From Jeotgalicoccus sp036782755 (GTDB taxonomy: Bacteria; Bacillota; Bacilli; Staphylococcales; Salinicoccaceae), in contig DAIPYL010000001.1 of NCBI GenBank assembly GCA_036782755.1, positions 1 through 64,000 of the forward strand: a DNA stretch of 64,000 nucleotides. Reading direction: 5' to 3'. Below, piece after piece: positions 17,693-26,572 of the stretch (the first letter of the stretch is position 1; each line of letters starts with the position of its first letter). The translations under genes were made by a program, and so were the position numbers. The notes under the pieces are model-generated. The model was not told the DNA's origin and searched no databases. It saw nothing but the letters and a program-made list of their open reading frames with translations.

Positions 17693-18534
17693 TCGAAGCA
17701 ATTTTAAACTATGACTTTATGAAATACTCATTTATCAGCGGCATTATCGTCGGGCTGATTGCACCGCTCCTCGGGACGTTTATCGTTGTAAGAAGGCTGT
17801 CGCTGATTGCAGATGCACTGAGTCACGTTGCCCTCGGCGGTATCGCATTCGGTGTCTATTTAACCTCAGTATTTAATATTATAATTAATCCGGTCATATC
17901 CGGAGTAGTATTCTCGGTTATCGGTGCACTTGGCATCGAGAAGCTCCGCGGATTATATAAACATTACTCGGAAATCGCCATTCCGATTATTATGAGTCTC
18001 GGAATTGCGCTCAGTGTGTTATTCCTGTCACTTGCGAACGGCTTTAATCAGGACTTATTCGGCTATCTTTTCGGAAGCATCAGCGCAGTAAGCTTCAGCG
18101 ATATGATACTCATTGCAATTATCGGCATTATCGTGCTGCTGTTTGTGTTCTTCTTATATAAAGAAATGTTTTTCATATCATTTGATGAAGAATACGCAGG
18201 CGTTATGAAGTTGAGCAAATATATTCATATTATATTTATCATTCTCGTAGCACTCGTTATCAGTGCGTCAATGCGCATCGTCGGCATACTCCTGGTGAGC
18301 GCGATGATGACACTGCCGGTCGCAAGTGCGATGAGAATCACATCAAGTTTCAAACAGCTCATGGCAGTCAGCATAATTTTTGGAGAAATATCAGTAATCG
18401 CAGGGCTGTTCCTCGGATTTCATCTGAACATATCACCAGGAGGGACAATCGTACTTGTTTCAATCACAATATTATTATGTACGCTGGTATTAAATCGTGT
18501 AGGAGTTGTCAGGAATGCACAAAGAACTGGTTGA
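17689..18534 (+). CDS. znuB: Zinc ABC transporter permease
   Basis: ABC-3-family integral membrane permease of 281 residues with about eight or nine hydrophobic segments. The N-terminal LLGTFIVVRRLSLIADALSHVALGG is the characteristic coupling segment. It is translationally coupled to znuC (ATGA overlap). Its 3' end overlaps zur by 20 nt. The solute-binding protein must be encoded elsewhere. Confidence 0.93.
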   Translation: MIEAILNYDFMKYSFISGIIVGLIAPLLGTFIVVRRLSLIADALSHVALGGIAFGVYLTSVFNIIINPVISGVVFSVIGALGIEKLRGLYKHYSEIAIPIIMSLGIALSVLFLSLANGFNQDLFGYLFGSISAVSFSDMILIAIIGIIVLLFVFFLYKEMFFISFDEEYAGVMKLSKYIHIIFIILVALVISASMRIVGILLVSAMMTLPVASAMRITSSFKQLMAVSIIFGEISVIAGLFLGFHLNISPGGTIVLVSITILLCTLVLNRVGVVRNAQRTG

Positions 18535-18928
18535 TTATAAAGAAATGCTTAAAGCAGCAAATTTTAAAGTAACAAAAAAACGCCTTCGCATGATAGAGAT
18601 TTTTATGGAAGACGAGAGATATTTATCGGCTAAGGAAATACAGGAAATGATGAATATTGACTATCCGGGAATCAGCTATGATACGATTTACCGGAATCTG
18701 CATACACTGAAAGACATCAATGTACTTGAACAGACAACATTCGGCGGCGAGATGCAGTATAAAATATCATGTACAGATCACCACCATCATCATTTTATAT
18801 GCGAACGCTGCGGAGAAACGAAAGTTATTCAGTACTGCCCCGTGGAAACTTGGGAAAAAGAATTGAACGGCGTGAAAATTAACAGCCACAAAGTAGAACT
18901 TTACGGCTTATGTGAAGCATGTCAGTAA
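18515..18928 (+). CDS. zur: Fur-family regulator Zur
   Basis: Zinc-responsive repressor of 137 residues. A winged-helix domain (about residues 1-80, with GISYDTIYRNLHTL as recognition region) is followed by a metal-binding domain with HHHHH. The CERC and CEAC pairs form the structural zinc site. ATG 18515 follows GTAGGAG. Being the third gene behind Zur-like boxes points to Zur rather than Fur or PerR. Direct proof of metal specificity is lacking. Confidence 0.9.
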   Translation: MHKELVDYKEMLKAANFKVTKKRLRMIEIFMEDERYLSAKEIQEMMNIDYPGISYDTIYRNLHTLKDINVLEQTTFGGEMQYKISCTDHHHHHFICERCGETKVIQYCPVETWEKELNGVKINSHKVELYGLCEACQ

Positions 18929-18940
18929 AGTTATAAATAA

Positions 18941-18987
18941 AACAGCCTGTGACCTTAAATTTATAAGGATTGCGGGCTGTTTTTTTG
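18941..18987 (+). terminator. znuCB-zur terminator
   Basis: The stem AACAGCC/GGCTGTT with a long AT-rich loop and seven Ts lies 12 nt after the zur stop. Confidence 0.7.
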
Positions 18988-19037
18988 TGATGGGTATACT
19001 ATTGTGGCTGCCGGGACATTGTGGAAATCACAGTGAC

Positions 19038-19137
19038 NNNNNNNNNNNNNNNNNNNNNNNNNNNNNNNNNNNNNNNNNNNNNNNNNNNNNNNNNNNNNNN
19101 NNNNNNNNNNNNNNNNNNNNNNNNNNNNNNNNNNNNN
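19038..19137. other. Assembly gap (100 Ns) at a convergent junction
   Basis: Exactly 100 undetermined bases, the usual placeholder for a gap of unknown size. The left edge ends in a small hairpin, CATTGTG/CACAGTG at 19017-19035. The right edge cuts the 3' end of a reverse-strand gene. A repeat block like those in the other long convergent spacers could have broken the assembly here. Confidence 0.95.
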
Positions 19138-19309
19138 CTTCTGCTTTCTTCGTCAATTTGTTCTTAACAATGACTGCAATCCCAAGTACCACTACCAGCA
19201 GTACGATAACAGATGGCCGTATCATTGTATCCGTAAACCAGAAAACGAGAACTGTAAGAAGAATCAGTCCGATAATTGCAAGAAATATAATATTTAAAAA
19301 CTTTTTCAT
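19138..19309 (-). CDS. Small hydrophobic membrane protein, C-terminus lost in gap
   Basis: Reverse-strand gene of unknown function. 57 codons are visible before the N gap. The protein has two predicted membrane segments (about residues 5-25 and 33-48), with WFTDTM between them, followed by a basic KNKLTKK. The ATG at 19309 is preceded by AGGTGCAG. A GTG 9 nt upstream overlaps that ribosome site and is unlikely. I do not recognise a family. The upstream region is AT-rich. Confidence 0.6.
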
Positions 19310-19393
19310 AAACTGCACCTGACTTTTATTCTGATAAATTAATTTCCGTTATTTACTATATATATTTATATAAGAAATAGCAACGAAGTCAAA

Positions 19394-19427
19394 AAATCCC
19401 GCTGCACTCAGCAGCGGGATGCATTAT
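19394..19427 (-). terminator. ispG terminator
   Basis: The stem ATCCCGCTGC/GCAGCGGGAT is followed by six Ts on the reverse strand immediately after the ispG stop. Confidence 0.85.
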
Positions 19428-19428
19428 A

Positions 19429-20550
19429 TTACTTAACCTTAGCTTCTTCTTCCTCTTTTTCAAGACGTTTCTTTTCGTGGTAAGCTTCAGCCATAATGTC
19501 GATTTCTTTTTTAAGTTCATCAACCATTGTTTCTTCAGGTACTTTACGCACCGTTTTACCGTGCATGAAGAGCAGTCCTTCACCGCGGGCACCTGCGATA
19601 CCAATATCGGCTTCGCGCGCCTCACCTGGACCGTTTACCGCGCAGCCGAGTACTGCTACTTTAAGCGGTGCTTTAATGTTAGAGATATACTCTTCCATTT
19701 CGTTTGCGATTGAAATCAGGTCGATTTCAATACGTCCGCAAGTAGGACATGCGATAAGTGTTGCTGCGTTACTTGCGAGTCCGAAAGTTTTCAGCAGCTC
19801 TTTACATACTTTGATTTCTTCAACCGGATCTGCTGATAATGAAATACGCATAGTGTTCCCGATACCTTTGGAAATAATTGTACCGAGACCTGCAGCACTT
19901 TTAACAGTACCGGCAAACAGTGTACCACTTTCAGTAATACCGATGTGAAGCGGGTAATCAAATGCCGCCGATGCTTTTTCGTAAGCTTCAATTGCAAGGT
20001 TAACGTCCGATGCTTTCATCGAAACAATAATATCGTGGAAATCAAGGTCTTCTAAAATCTTAATGTGGTGCAGTGCACTTTCAACCATACCGTCTGCAGT
20101 AGGGAAGCCGTATTTTTTAATAATATGGCGCTCCAGACTTCCTGCGTTAACTCCGATACGGATCGGAATGCCTTTAGCCTTACAAGCTTTTACGACTTCT
20201 TCCACTTTTTCACGGCGTCCGATGTTCCCCGGGTTGATACGGATTTTATCCGCGCCGCCTTCAACTGCGATTAATGCCAGTTTATAGTCGAAGTGAATAT
20301 CGACAACAAGCGGTATATTAATGCGTTTTTTGATTTCTGCAATCGCAAGCGCGTCTTCTTCTTTTGGACATGCAACGCGAACAATCTGACAGCCTGCTTC
20401 CTCAAGCTCATTAATTTGAGCAACAGTCGCTTCAACGTCATGTGTTTTCGTAGTTGTCATACTTTGAATGATAATTTCATCGGCTCCGCCGATAGTAAGA
20501 TCGCCAACTTTAACTTTTCTAGTTTGTGTACGATGTGTAATTCCAGACAT
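19429..20550 (-). CDS. ispG: (E)-4-hydroxy-3-methylbut-2-enyl diphosphate synthase IspG
   Basis: Penultimate MEP-pathway enzyme (GcpE), a 4Fe-4S protein converting MEcPP to HMBPP. It has 373 residues. A TIM-barrel N-terminal part precedes cluster motifs IACPTCGR and GCAVNGPGEA in the C-terminal third. The ATG at 20550 follows AGGGGC at 7 nt; a TTG two codons upstream is less suitable. The C-terminal tail is rich in Lys and Glu. It is monocistronic, with its own terminator. Confidence 0.95.
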   Translation of the reverse strand: MSGITHRTQTRKVKVGDLTIGGADEIIIQSMTTTKTHDVEATVAQINELEEAGCQIVRVACPKEEDALAIAEIKKRINIPLVVDIHFDYKLALIAVEGGADKIRINPGNIGRREKVEEVVKACKAKGIPIRIGVNAGSLERHIIKKYGFPTADGMVESALHHIKILEDLDFHDIIVSMKASDVNLAIEAYEKASAAFDYPLHIGITESGTLFAGTVKSAAGLGTIISKGIGNTMRISLSADPVEEIKVCKELLKTFGLASNAATLIACPTCGRIEIDLISIANEMEEYISNIKAPLKVAVLGCAVNGPGEAREADIGIAGARGEGLLFMHGKTVRKVPEETMVDELKKEIDIMAEAYHEKKRLEKEEEEAKVK

Positions 20551-20631
20551 ATACAAGCCCCTAATCTAAAATTCTTTCTAATTTATAATCTTATTATAAT
20601 AAAAAACTGAGCCAAATGTAACCATCTTGCA

Positions 20632-21375
20632 TTACGAATGCGTTTTCTTTTGATTTGGCAGCTTTTTAAAGTAATAAATATACGGTATTAATGCAATTGC
20701 GAGTATAACCCAGTAGAAGGTTTCCGTATATATTGAAATAAATCCGAGCGGCAGTGACAGCAGCATCATTATATATGAACCGATTTTAAACCAGTTCATA
20801 TAATCTGTTTTCTTTTTCATTAAATTTGCAATGAAACTTAACAGAAGTGACAGGAACAGCATCAGCGTGAAAATAAAGAAATAAATAACGATGACATATA
20901 TAGTAATATAAATGAATATATAGAAGTATAAACTCGACATCTGACTGGAAACAAACTGTTCCAGTGATTCATTATCCGTTATATCTCCTATAAAGCTGTA
21001 GCTGAACGTGCCGTTTTGAATTTCATTTATGTAAATACCGTCACGGAGAAAAGCAAACAGCACAGAATCACTGAGTTTTTCTGATTCATCCCGTGAAATT
21101 TCAGGTGTAAACAGAATTTCGTGTTCATTTAAGCTGATCATTTTTTCCGTTCCCCGGTATTCACCGTCATCAATTTGGAATTCCGGTATTTCATCGCTGA
21201 CTTCTGACAGGTTTGAAAAAGTGTTTACTGTAGACAGCAGTGATGTAATAAACGGCAATGATATAAAAATCGACAGCAGCAGTATGTTTAATAACAGATA
21301 CCGGAAGGGTACAGTACGGAACAGAGGATACTTTTTAAATGTTGCAAGACGTTTAATAAATTCAAAATATTTCAT
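20632..21375 (-). CDS. DUF1189-like membrane protein
   Basis: Membrane protein of 247 residues with one N-terminal membrane segment (about residues 25-50), an extracytoplasmic acidic domain, and three or four C-terminal segments. The N-terminal pattern YFEFIKRLATFKKYPLFRTVPF and overall layout resemble the DUF1189 family found in this position in Bacillus and Staphylococcus. The function is unknown. The ATG at 21375 follows AAGGATGAGAG; a longer reading frame upstream lacks a site. Confidence 0.75.
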   Translation of the reverse strand: MKYFEFIKRLATFKKYPLFRTVPFRYLLLNILLLSIFISLPFITSLLSTVNTFSNLSEVSDEIPEFQIDDGEYRGTEKMISLNEHEILFTPEISRDESEKLSDSVLFAFLRDGIYINEIQNGTFSYSFIGDITDNESLEQFVSSQMSSLYFYIFIYITIYVIVIYFFIFTLMLFLSLLLSFIANLMKKKTDYMNWFKIGSYIMMLLSLPLGFISIYTETFYWVILAIALIPYIYYFKKLPNQKKTHS

Positions 21376-21443
21376 TCTCTCATCCTTAAATACGTATAAT
21401 AATAGGACCTTAGTCTTATTTAAAGAAACCTTAAGCAATCTAA

Positions 21444-21472
21444 TTGTTATTTTAACATCAAATTGCTATATT
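21444..21472 (+). promoter_or_regulatory. sodA promoter
   Basis: TTGTTA (21444-21449), 17 nt and TATATT (21467-21472) lie 37 nt before the sodA ATG. The spacer is AT-rich, and AGCAAT/ATTGCT arms flank the -35. No clear known metalloregulator box is visible. Confidence 0.55.
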
Positions 21473-21508
21473 TAGGATGTAAACAATTTTGAAGGGAGAT
21501 TTTTAATT

Positions 21509-22111
21509 ATGGCTTTTGAATTACCAAAATTACCATACGCTTATGATGCTTTAGAACCACACATCGACAAAGAAACGATGGAGATTCACCATTCTAAACA
21601 CCATAACACTTATGTAACAAAATTAAACGACGCAGTTAAAGGTACTGATCTCGAGTCTAAATCGATCGAAGAAATTGTTAAAAACTTAGACACTGTACCA
21701 GAAAACATCAAGACTGCGGTACGTAATAACGGTGGGGGACACCTTAACCACACATTCTTCTGGGAGTTACTTTCTCCGGAGAAAAAAGAATTATCAGGCG
21801 AATTAAAAGAAGCAATTGAATCTGCATTTGGTTCAGTTGACAAATTTAAAGAAGAATTTGAAGCAGCAGGCGCCGGCCGTTTCGGTTCTGGCTGGGCTTG
21901 GCTAGTAGTTAACAATGGTGCTTTAGAAATTACAAGCACTCCAAACCAGGACAACCCTGTATCTGAAGGTAAAACTCCGGTATTCGGTGTTGACGTTTGG
22001 GAACACGCTTACTACCTTAAATACCAAAACAAGCGTCCTGAATATTTAAGCGCTATTTGGAATGTAGTAGACTGGGATAAAGTTAACGAATTATATCAGG
22101 CTGCTAAATAA
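21509..22111 (+). CDS. sodA: Superoxide dismutase (Mn/Fe)
   Basis: Fe/Mn-family superoxide dismutase of 200 residues. Metal ligands are visible in the N-terminal MEIHHSKHHNTYV region, in HTFFW, and in DVWEHAYYLKYQN. GAAGGGAG precedes the ATG. Codon use is that of a highly expressed gene. Manganese is the common cofactor in relatives but cannot be fixed from sequence here. It sits between a DUF1189 gene and a class B PBP, as in Bacillus and Staphylococcus. Confidence 0.97.
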   Translation: MAFELPKLPYAYDALEPHIDKETMEIHHSKHHNTYVTKLNDAVKGTDLESKSIEEIVKNLDTVPENIKTAVRNNGGGHLNHTFFWELLSPEKKELSGELKEAIESAFGSVDKFKEEFEAAGAGRFGSGWAWLVVNNGALEITSTPNQDNPVSEGKTPVFGVDVWEHAYYLKYQNKRPEYLSAIWNVVDWDKVNELYQAAK

Positions 22112-22118
22112 TACAGCA

Positions 22119-22154
22119 ATATGAAGGACGGGGGATTTTTCCTCCGTCTTTTTT
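22119..22154 (+). terminator. sodA terminator
   Basis: The stem GACGG(GGG)/(CCT)CCGTC is followed by eight Ts just after sodA. Confidence 0.75.
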
Positions 22155-22222
22155 TTATTTTAGTAAACCGGTATTAAAATATGTTAAAATGATGTGGACT
22201 TTATAAAAGGGTTTGATGCAGG

Positions 22223-24406
22223 TTGAAACGGGCAAAAATTAAAAGCTTGGACGCTATAAACAAACAGGTTCTGAGATCGCGTATTAATATTATTATGCTG
22301 ATAATTTTTATTTTATTTTTAATTCTTATTATACGTCTCGGATATCTGCAGATTGTTCTCGGTGATACATATCAGGAACAGGTCGAAAATGCACAGTACG
22401 TTGAAATCAATCAGAGTGTTCCGCGCGGTGAGATTTACGACCGCAACGGCAATCTTCTTGTCGGCAACACCGCCGAAAAAGCTATTTACTTTACGAGACA
22501 CAGAAATATGTCGAACTTCGAAATAATGAATGTGGCAGAAACGCTCAGTACATACATATCCATGGAAACTGATCGTTTGTCTCTTCGCGATAAGCAGGAT
22601 TTCATTATAAATAACTATCCCGGGGAGCTGTCGGCGATTATGCCGGAACAGGTTACACTGCTTGAAAACGGCGGTATTTCCCAAAGTGATTTTAATGAAG
22701 ATGCTTACGGTATTATCGATGAGGAGTTTGCGGACTCTGTATTAAACGAAGAAGATTTAAATATTATTGCTGTTTACGTTGAAATGGTTTCGGCAAGTGA
22801 ACTTAATCCGGTCATTGTTAAAAGTGAAGGTGTAACAGAGGAAGAGTTTGCGAAAGTGAATGAAGACCTCGACGAGCTTGCAGGAATATCAACAGGACTC
22901 GACTGGCAGCGTACTTATCCTTACGATGCAGCACTCCGTACAATATTAGGAGAAGTGTCAACAAACGAAGAAGGACTGCCGCGTGAACTGGTTGAATATT
23001 ATCAGGCGCTTGGCTATTCGCGTAACGACAGAGTAGGTAAGTCATACCTTGAGTTCCAGTACGAAAATGTCCTCCGCGGTGAAAAACCGCAGGTCAAATA
23101 CACGACTGACAAATCGGGCAGAGTAACCGGTGAGGAAACGATTAAAGAAGGTAAAGCGGGTGACGACTTATATCTGACTATAGATATAGAACTCCAGCTT
23201 GAGCTTGAAAAGATTGCGGAACACCACTTAACAGGTATTCGCGAAATGGCTGAAGAAATTGTCGAAATGGATAGAGGCAGCGGCGATATCGATTACACAA
23301 TTATTCCGGAATACATCGATACAGTACAGCTTGTTGTCCAGGATCCGAACAATGGAGATATTCTCGCAATGGTCGGCAAGCACATTAATGAAGACGGCGA
23401 TATCGTCGATTATGATTACGGTACGCTGACAGCAACGTACGTACCCGGTTCATCCGTCAAGGGTGCGACTGTTGCAACAGGTTATCAGGAAGATGTTCTT
23501 GAAGCAGGGGAAACACTCATCGATGAACCAATGACATTCTCCGGTACAGATACGGTAAGTTCATTCTTTAACCGTAATGACCAGGTGCCTGTAGATGACC
23601 AGAGAGCATTAATGGTATCTTCCAACACTTACATGTTTAAAATCGCCCTCGCAATTATGGGTGAAGAATACTCGAGAAATATGCCGCTGCCGACAGATGT
23701 TACTGGTGCAGGCTACGCACTCCGTAACGGTCTGAACCAGTTCGGCCTCGGTGTTTCGACAGGAATCGACCTGCCGAACGAAGCAAGGGGACTTGCACCG
23801 CAGCTGACAAACCCGATGAACTATCTTTACTTAAGTATCGGGCAGTACGATACTTACACTGCACTGCAGCTGTCTCAGTATATTTCAACATTTGCAGCTG
23901 ACGGTAAACGAGTACAGCAGCATCTGGCAAAAGAAATCCGCGGTTCTAATGCCAACGATAAAGGACCGGTATTAAATTCATACGGTACCAATGTCCTGAA
24001 CACAATTGCGATTACAGATGACCAGATGTCCCAGATTAAAGCCGGCTTCTACGATGTATTCAATACACATGATGAAGCGAGAGATATGTACGGTACCGGC
24101 TGGGATGCCTATCACGACCTAGAACCGAAAGCAGCCGGCAAGACCGGTACTGCAGAAAGTTTCAGAGATGGCGATCCCGTGTTAAACCAGACCTACCTCG
24201 GTTATGCACCTTACGATGATCCTGATATGGCATTTTCAATTATCTTCCCGACGATGCCAAGCACAGTACCGTTCTTCCCCGCACAGTTTATGGGACAGGA
24301 CGTTATAGAGAAGTATTATGAAATATATTACGGGCACGAAAGCAAGCCTATGTACAATTATGATGCCGATGATTTTTATACTCAGCTTGAGTTCGGCAGC
24401 TACTAA
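22223..24406 (+). CDS. Class B penicillin-binding protein (transpeptidase)
   Basis: Peptidoglycan DD-transpeptidase of 727 residues, orthologous by position to Bacillus pbpA and Staphylococcus pbp3 (between sodA and pstS). One membrane anchor (about residues 20-42) is followed by a dimerisation domain and the transpeptidase domain. Motifs are SVKG (SxxK, in PGSSVKGA), SSN (SxN, in SSNTYMF) and KTGT (AGKTGTAE). The start is TTG at 22223. By family it cross-links new wall material at the membrane surface. Confidence 0.93.
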   Translation: MKRAKIKSLDAINKQVLRSRINIIMLIIFILFLILIIRLGYLQIVLGDTYQEQVENAQYVEINQSVPRGEIYDRNGNLLVGNTAEKAIYFTRHRNMSNFEIMNVAETLSTYISMETDRLSLRDKQDFIINNYPGELSAIMPEQVTLLENGGISQSDFNEDAYGIIDEEFADSVLNEEDLNIIAVYVEMVSASELNPVIVKSEGVTEEEFAKVNEDLDELAGISTGLDWQRTYPYDAALRTILGEVSTNEEGLPRELVEYYQALGYSRNDRVGKSYLEFQYENVLRGEKPQVKYTTDKSGRVTGEETIKEGKAGDDLYLTIDIELQLELEKIAEHHLTGIREMAEEIVEMDRGSGDIDYTIIPEYIDTVQLVVQDPNNGDILAMVGKHINEDGDIVDYDYGTLTATYVPGSSVKGATVATGYQEDVLEAGETLIDEPMTFSGTDTVSSFFNRNDQVPVDDQRALMVSSNTYMFKIALAIMGEEYSRNMPLPTDVTGAGYALRNGLNQFGLGVSTGIDLPNEARGLAPQLTNPMNYLYLSIGQYDTYTALQLSQYISTFAADGKRVQQHLAKEIRGSNANDKGPVLNSYGTNVLNTIAITDDQMSQIKAGFYDVFNTHDEARDMYGTGWDAYHDLEPKAAGKTGTAESFRDGDPVLNQTYLGYAPYDDPDMAFSIIFPTMPSTVPFFPAQFMGQDVIEKYYEIYYGHESKPMYNYDADDFYTQLEFGSY

Positions 24407-24412
24407 TACAAA

Positions 24413-24444
24413 AGACCATAATCCCGCGGGATTATGGTCTTTTT
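24413..24444 (+). terminator. Terminator after the class B PBP gene
   Basis: The perfect stem AGACCATAATCCC/GGGATTATGGTCT is followed by Ts. Confidence 0.88.
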
Positions 24445-24450
24445 TCATCT

Positions 24451-24488
24451 TTACGCAATCTTAACATTACGTTAATTTTAGATTTACA
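24451..24488 (+). promoter_or_regulatory. Pho box upstream of pstS
   Basis: Four TTNACA-like hexamers occur with helical periodicity: TTACGC (24451), TTAACA (24461), TTAATT (24472) and TTTACA (24483), spaced 10-11 bp. This is the direct-repeat layout bound by PhoP in Bacillus. The location, about 65 nt before the pstS ATG, fits activation under phosphate limitation. Confidence 0.7.
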
Positions 24489-24551
24489 ATAGGGGGCTAG
24501 AATATGTATGTAAGATAAATTAATAGATAACTAATTGGAGGAATTTTAGCT

Positions 24552-25574
24552 ATGAAGAAGAATTTATTTCTTGCTGCGCTATTAATGAGCTTAATGTTCA
24601 TTCTGGCCGCTTGTTCTGACTCAGGATCAGAAGAAGATACAGGCAGTGAAGAGGCTTCAACTGAAGAAAGCACAGAAGAAAATACTGAGGACGAAAGTTC
24701 AGAAGGCGGATCATCTGCTGACGTTACAGGAAATGTAAACGAAGATGATGAGCAGATCGCCGGTGAAGGTTCATCTACAGTTTTCCCTATACTTAACCTT
24801 TTAGTCGAAGATTTTAACGCTGACCACGGTGTTGCTGTTGAACTTGGCGGTAACGGTACAGGTTCAGGTTTCAGTGCACTAATCGAAGGTACTGCACAAT
24901 TTGCTAACGCATCACGCGGTATTCAGCAGGAAGAAATTGATGCTCTTGAAGATGCTGGAATTGAATGGACAGAATTCCTTGTAGCTACTGATGGTTTAAC
25001 TGTTGCAGTTAACCCGGCGAATGATTTCGTAGAAGATTTAACATTCGACGAACTGAAAATGATTTACTCAGGCGAAGCTGAAAACTGGTCAGATGTTCGC
25101 GAAGATTTCCCTGAAGAGCCGATCACAGCTTACGGTCCTGACCAGTCACATGGTACACACGACTTCTTTAATGAAGAAGTAATGGACGAAGAAGGCGTAC
25201 AAGGACAGCTTATCCAGGATACTAACCAGGTTGTTTCATCTGTAGCAGGTGACCAGAATGCAATTGGATTCTTCGGTTACAGCTTCTATCAGGCGAACGA
25301 AGATTCATTAAAACCTGTTTCAATTACCGGTCCTGACAGCGAAGAAGCTGTAGAACCGACATTCGAAAACGTAATGGATTTCTCTTATCCGTTATCACGA
25401 CCACTATACTTATACGTTAATAACGCAGCATTGGAAGAAAATGAAACTTTCCATACATTCATGGAATACACACTTAAGAACTCACAGTCAGCAGCGGAAG
25501 AAGTTGGATATGTCCCTCTTGAAGACGGAGCGCTTGAAGAAGAGCTTTCTAAACTTCCAAACCTGGAACAATAA
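24552..25574 (+). CDS. pstS: Phosphate-binding lipoprotein PstS
   Basis: Solute-binding protein of the high-affinity Pst importer, 340 residues. The signal peptide ends in lipobox LAAC. A long acidic Glu/Ser/Thr linker (about residues 25-70) precedes the binding domain. Phosphate-site motifs include GEGSSTVFPI and ELGGNGTGSGFSAL. It is followed by a stem-loop that separates it from pstC, which usually lets the binding protein be made in excess. Confidence 0.96.
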   Translation: MKKNLFLAALLMSLMFILAACSDSGSEEDTGSEEASTEESTEENTEDESSEGGSSADVTGNVNEDDEQIAGEGSSTVFPILNLLVEDFNADHGVAVELGGNGTGSGFSALIEGTAQFANASRGIQQEEIDALEDAGIEWTEFLVATDGLTVAVNPANDFVEDLTFDELKMIYSGEAENWSDVREDFPEEPITAYGPDQSHGTHDFFNEEVMDEEGVQGQLIQDTNQVVSSVAGDQNAIGFFGYSFYQANEDSLKPVSITGPDSEEAVEPTFENVMDFSYPLSRPLYLYVNNAALEENETFHTFMEYTLKNSQSAAEEVGYVPLEDGALEEELSKLPNLEQ

Positions 25575-25592
25575 GAATCAAAATCTTATAAC

Positions 25593-25627
25593 AGATGGAC
25601 GGGGATCTTTATCCCGTCCATTTTTAA
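25593..25627 (+). terminator. Intercistronic stem-loop between pstS and pstC
   Basis: The stem ATGGACGGGGAT/ATCCCGTCCAT is followed by TTTT. It is probably a partial terminator or processing site that lowers pstCAB expression relative to pstS. Confidence 0.8.
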
Positions 25628-25646
25628 AGTAAAGAGAGGCTTTATA

Positions 25647-26570
25647 ATGAGCAATAAGAAAATCAGAGATCAAATCATTAAAAATACAAGAAATAAATCC
25701 AATATTGCCGAGAGATTGATTCCAGTCATTTTACTTTTAATTACTTCAGTATCTATTCTCGCAACTATCGGTATTCTGTATACATTACTTTCAGAGTCAT
25801 TTGAATTCTTCTCACGCGTGCCAATTACTGAGTTCCTGACTTCAGCTACATGGCAGCCTTACGTCGGAGACGGTGAATGGGGAATATGGGCACTGATTAT
25901 GGGTACCTTTAAAATTGTAGCAATCGCAGTAATTATTGCTGTGCCTATAGGACTCGGCGCTGCAATTTATCTGAGTGAATATGCGACTGAAAGAGTCAGA
26001 CGTATTATCAAACCTATTTTAGAAGTCCTTGCAGGTATCCCGACAGTCGTTTACGGTTTCTTTGCAATTAATTTTGTTAACCCTATCCTCCAGGGTATAT
26101 ATAGCGGTTTTGGTTTATACAATGCGGTATCAGCCGGTATTGTAGTAGGTATTATGATTATTCCGATGATTGCGAGCTTAAGTGAAGACGCAATGAGTTC
26201 GGTACCAACAGCCATGAGGGAAGGCTCGCTCGGTATGGGTGCAACAAGATTCGAAACAGCAGTCAGAGTCGTTATTCCAGCAGCATTTTCCGGAATCATC
26301 GCATCATTCGTGCTGGCAATTTCACGGGCAATTGGTGAAACGATGATCGTATCAATTGCGGCCGGTTCAATGCCGAACGCAAGTTTCGATTTAACAGAAC
26401 CGCTGCAGACGATGACAGGGTTTATCGTTCAGATCACTTCAGGTGACGCTGCATTCGGTACAGATTTATACTACAGTTTATTCGCGGTCGGCATGACGCT
26501 GTTCATTATGACACTGTTAATGAACGTCATTTCATCGTGGTTTACAAAGAGATTTAAGGAGGATTATTAA
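25647..26570 (+). CDS. pstC: Phosphate ABC transporter permease PstC
   Basis: Integral membrane subunit of the Pst importer, 307 residues with about six membrane segments. The permease coupling motif lies in EDAMSSVPTAMREGSLGMGATRFET and ISRAIGETMIV. AGAGAGG precedes the ATG. It ends 2 nt before pstA, so the two are tightly coupled. Confidence 0.95.
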   Translation: MSNKKIRDQIIKNTRNKSNIAERLIPVILLLITSVSILATIGILYTLLSESFEFFSRVPITEFLTSATWQPYVGDGEWGIWALIMGTFKIVAIAVIIAVPIGLGAAIYLSEYATERVRRIIKPILEVLAGIPTVVYGFFAINFVNPILQGIYSGFGLYNAVSAGIVVGIMIIPMIASLSEDAMSSVPTAMREGSLGMGATRFETAVRVVIPAAFSGIIASFVLAISRAIGETMIVSIAAGSMPNASFDLTEPLQTMTGFIVQITSGDAAFGTDLYYSLFAVGMTLFIMTLLMNVISSWFTKRFKEDY

Positions 26571-26572
26571 TA

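Noticed and set aside
18912..19322. Open frames running through the N gap after zur
   Set aside because: They exist only because Ns do not encode stops. The forward frame overlaps the zur terminator and is antisense to the small membrane gene.
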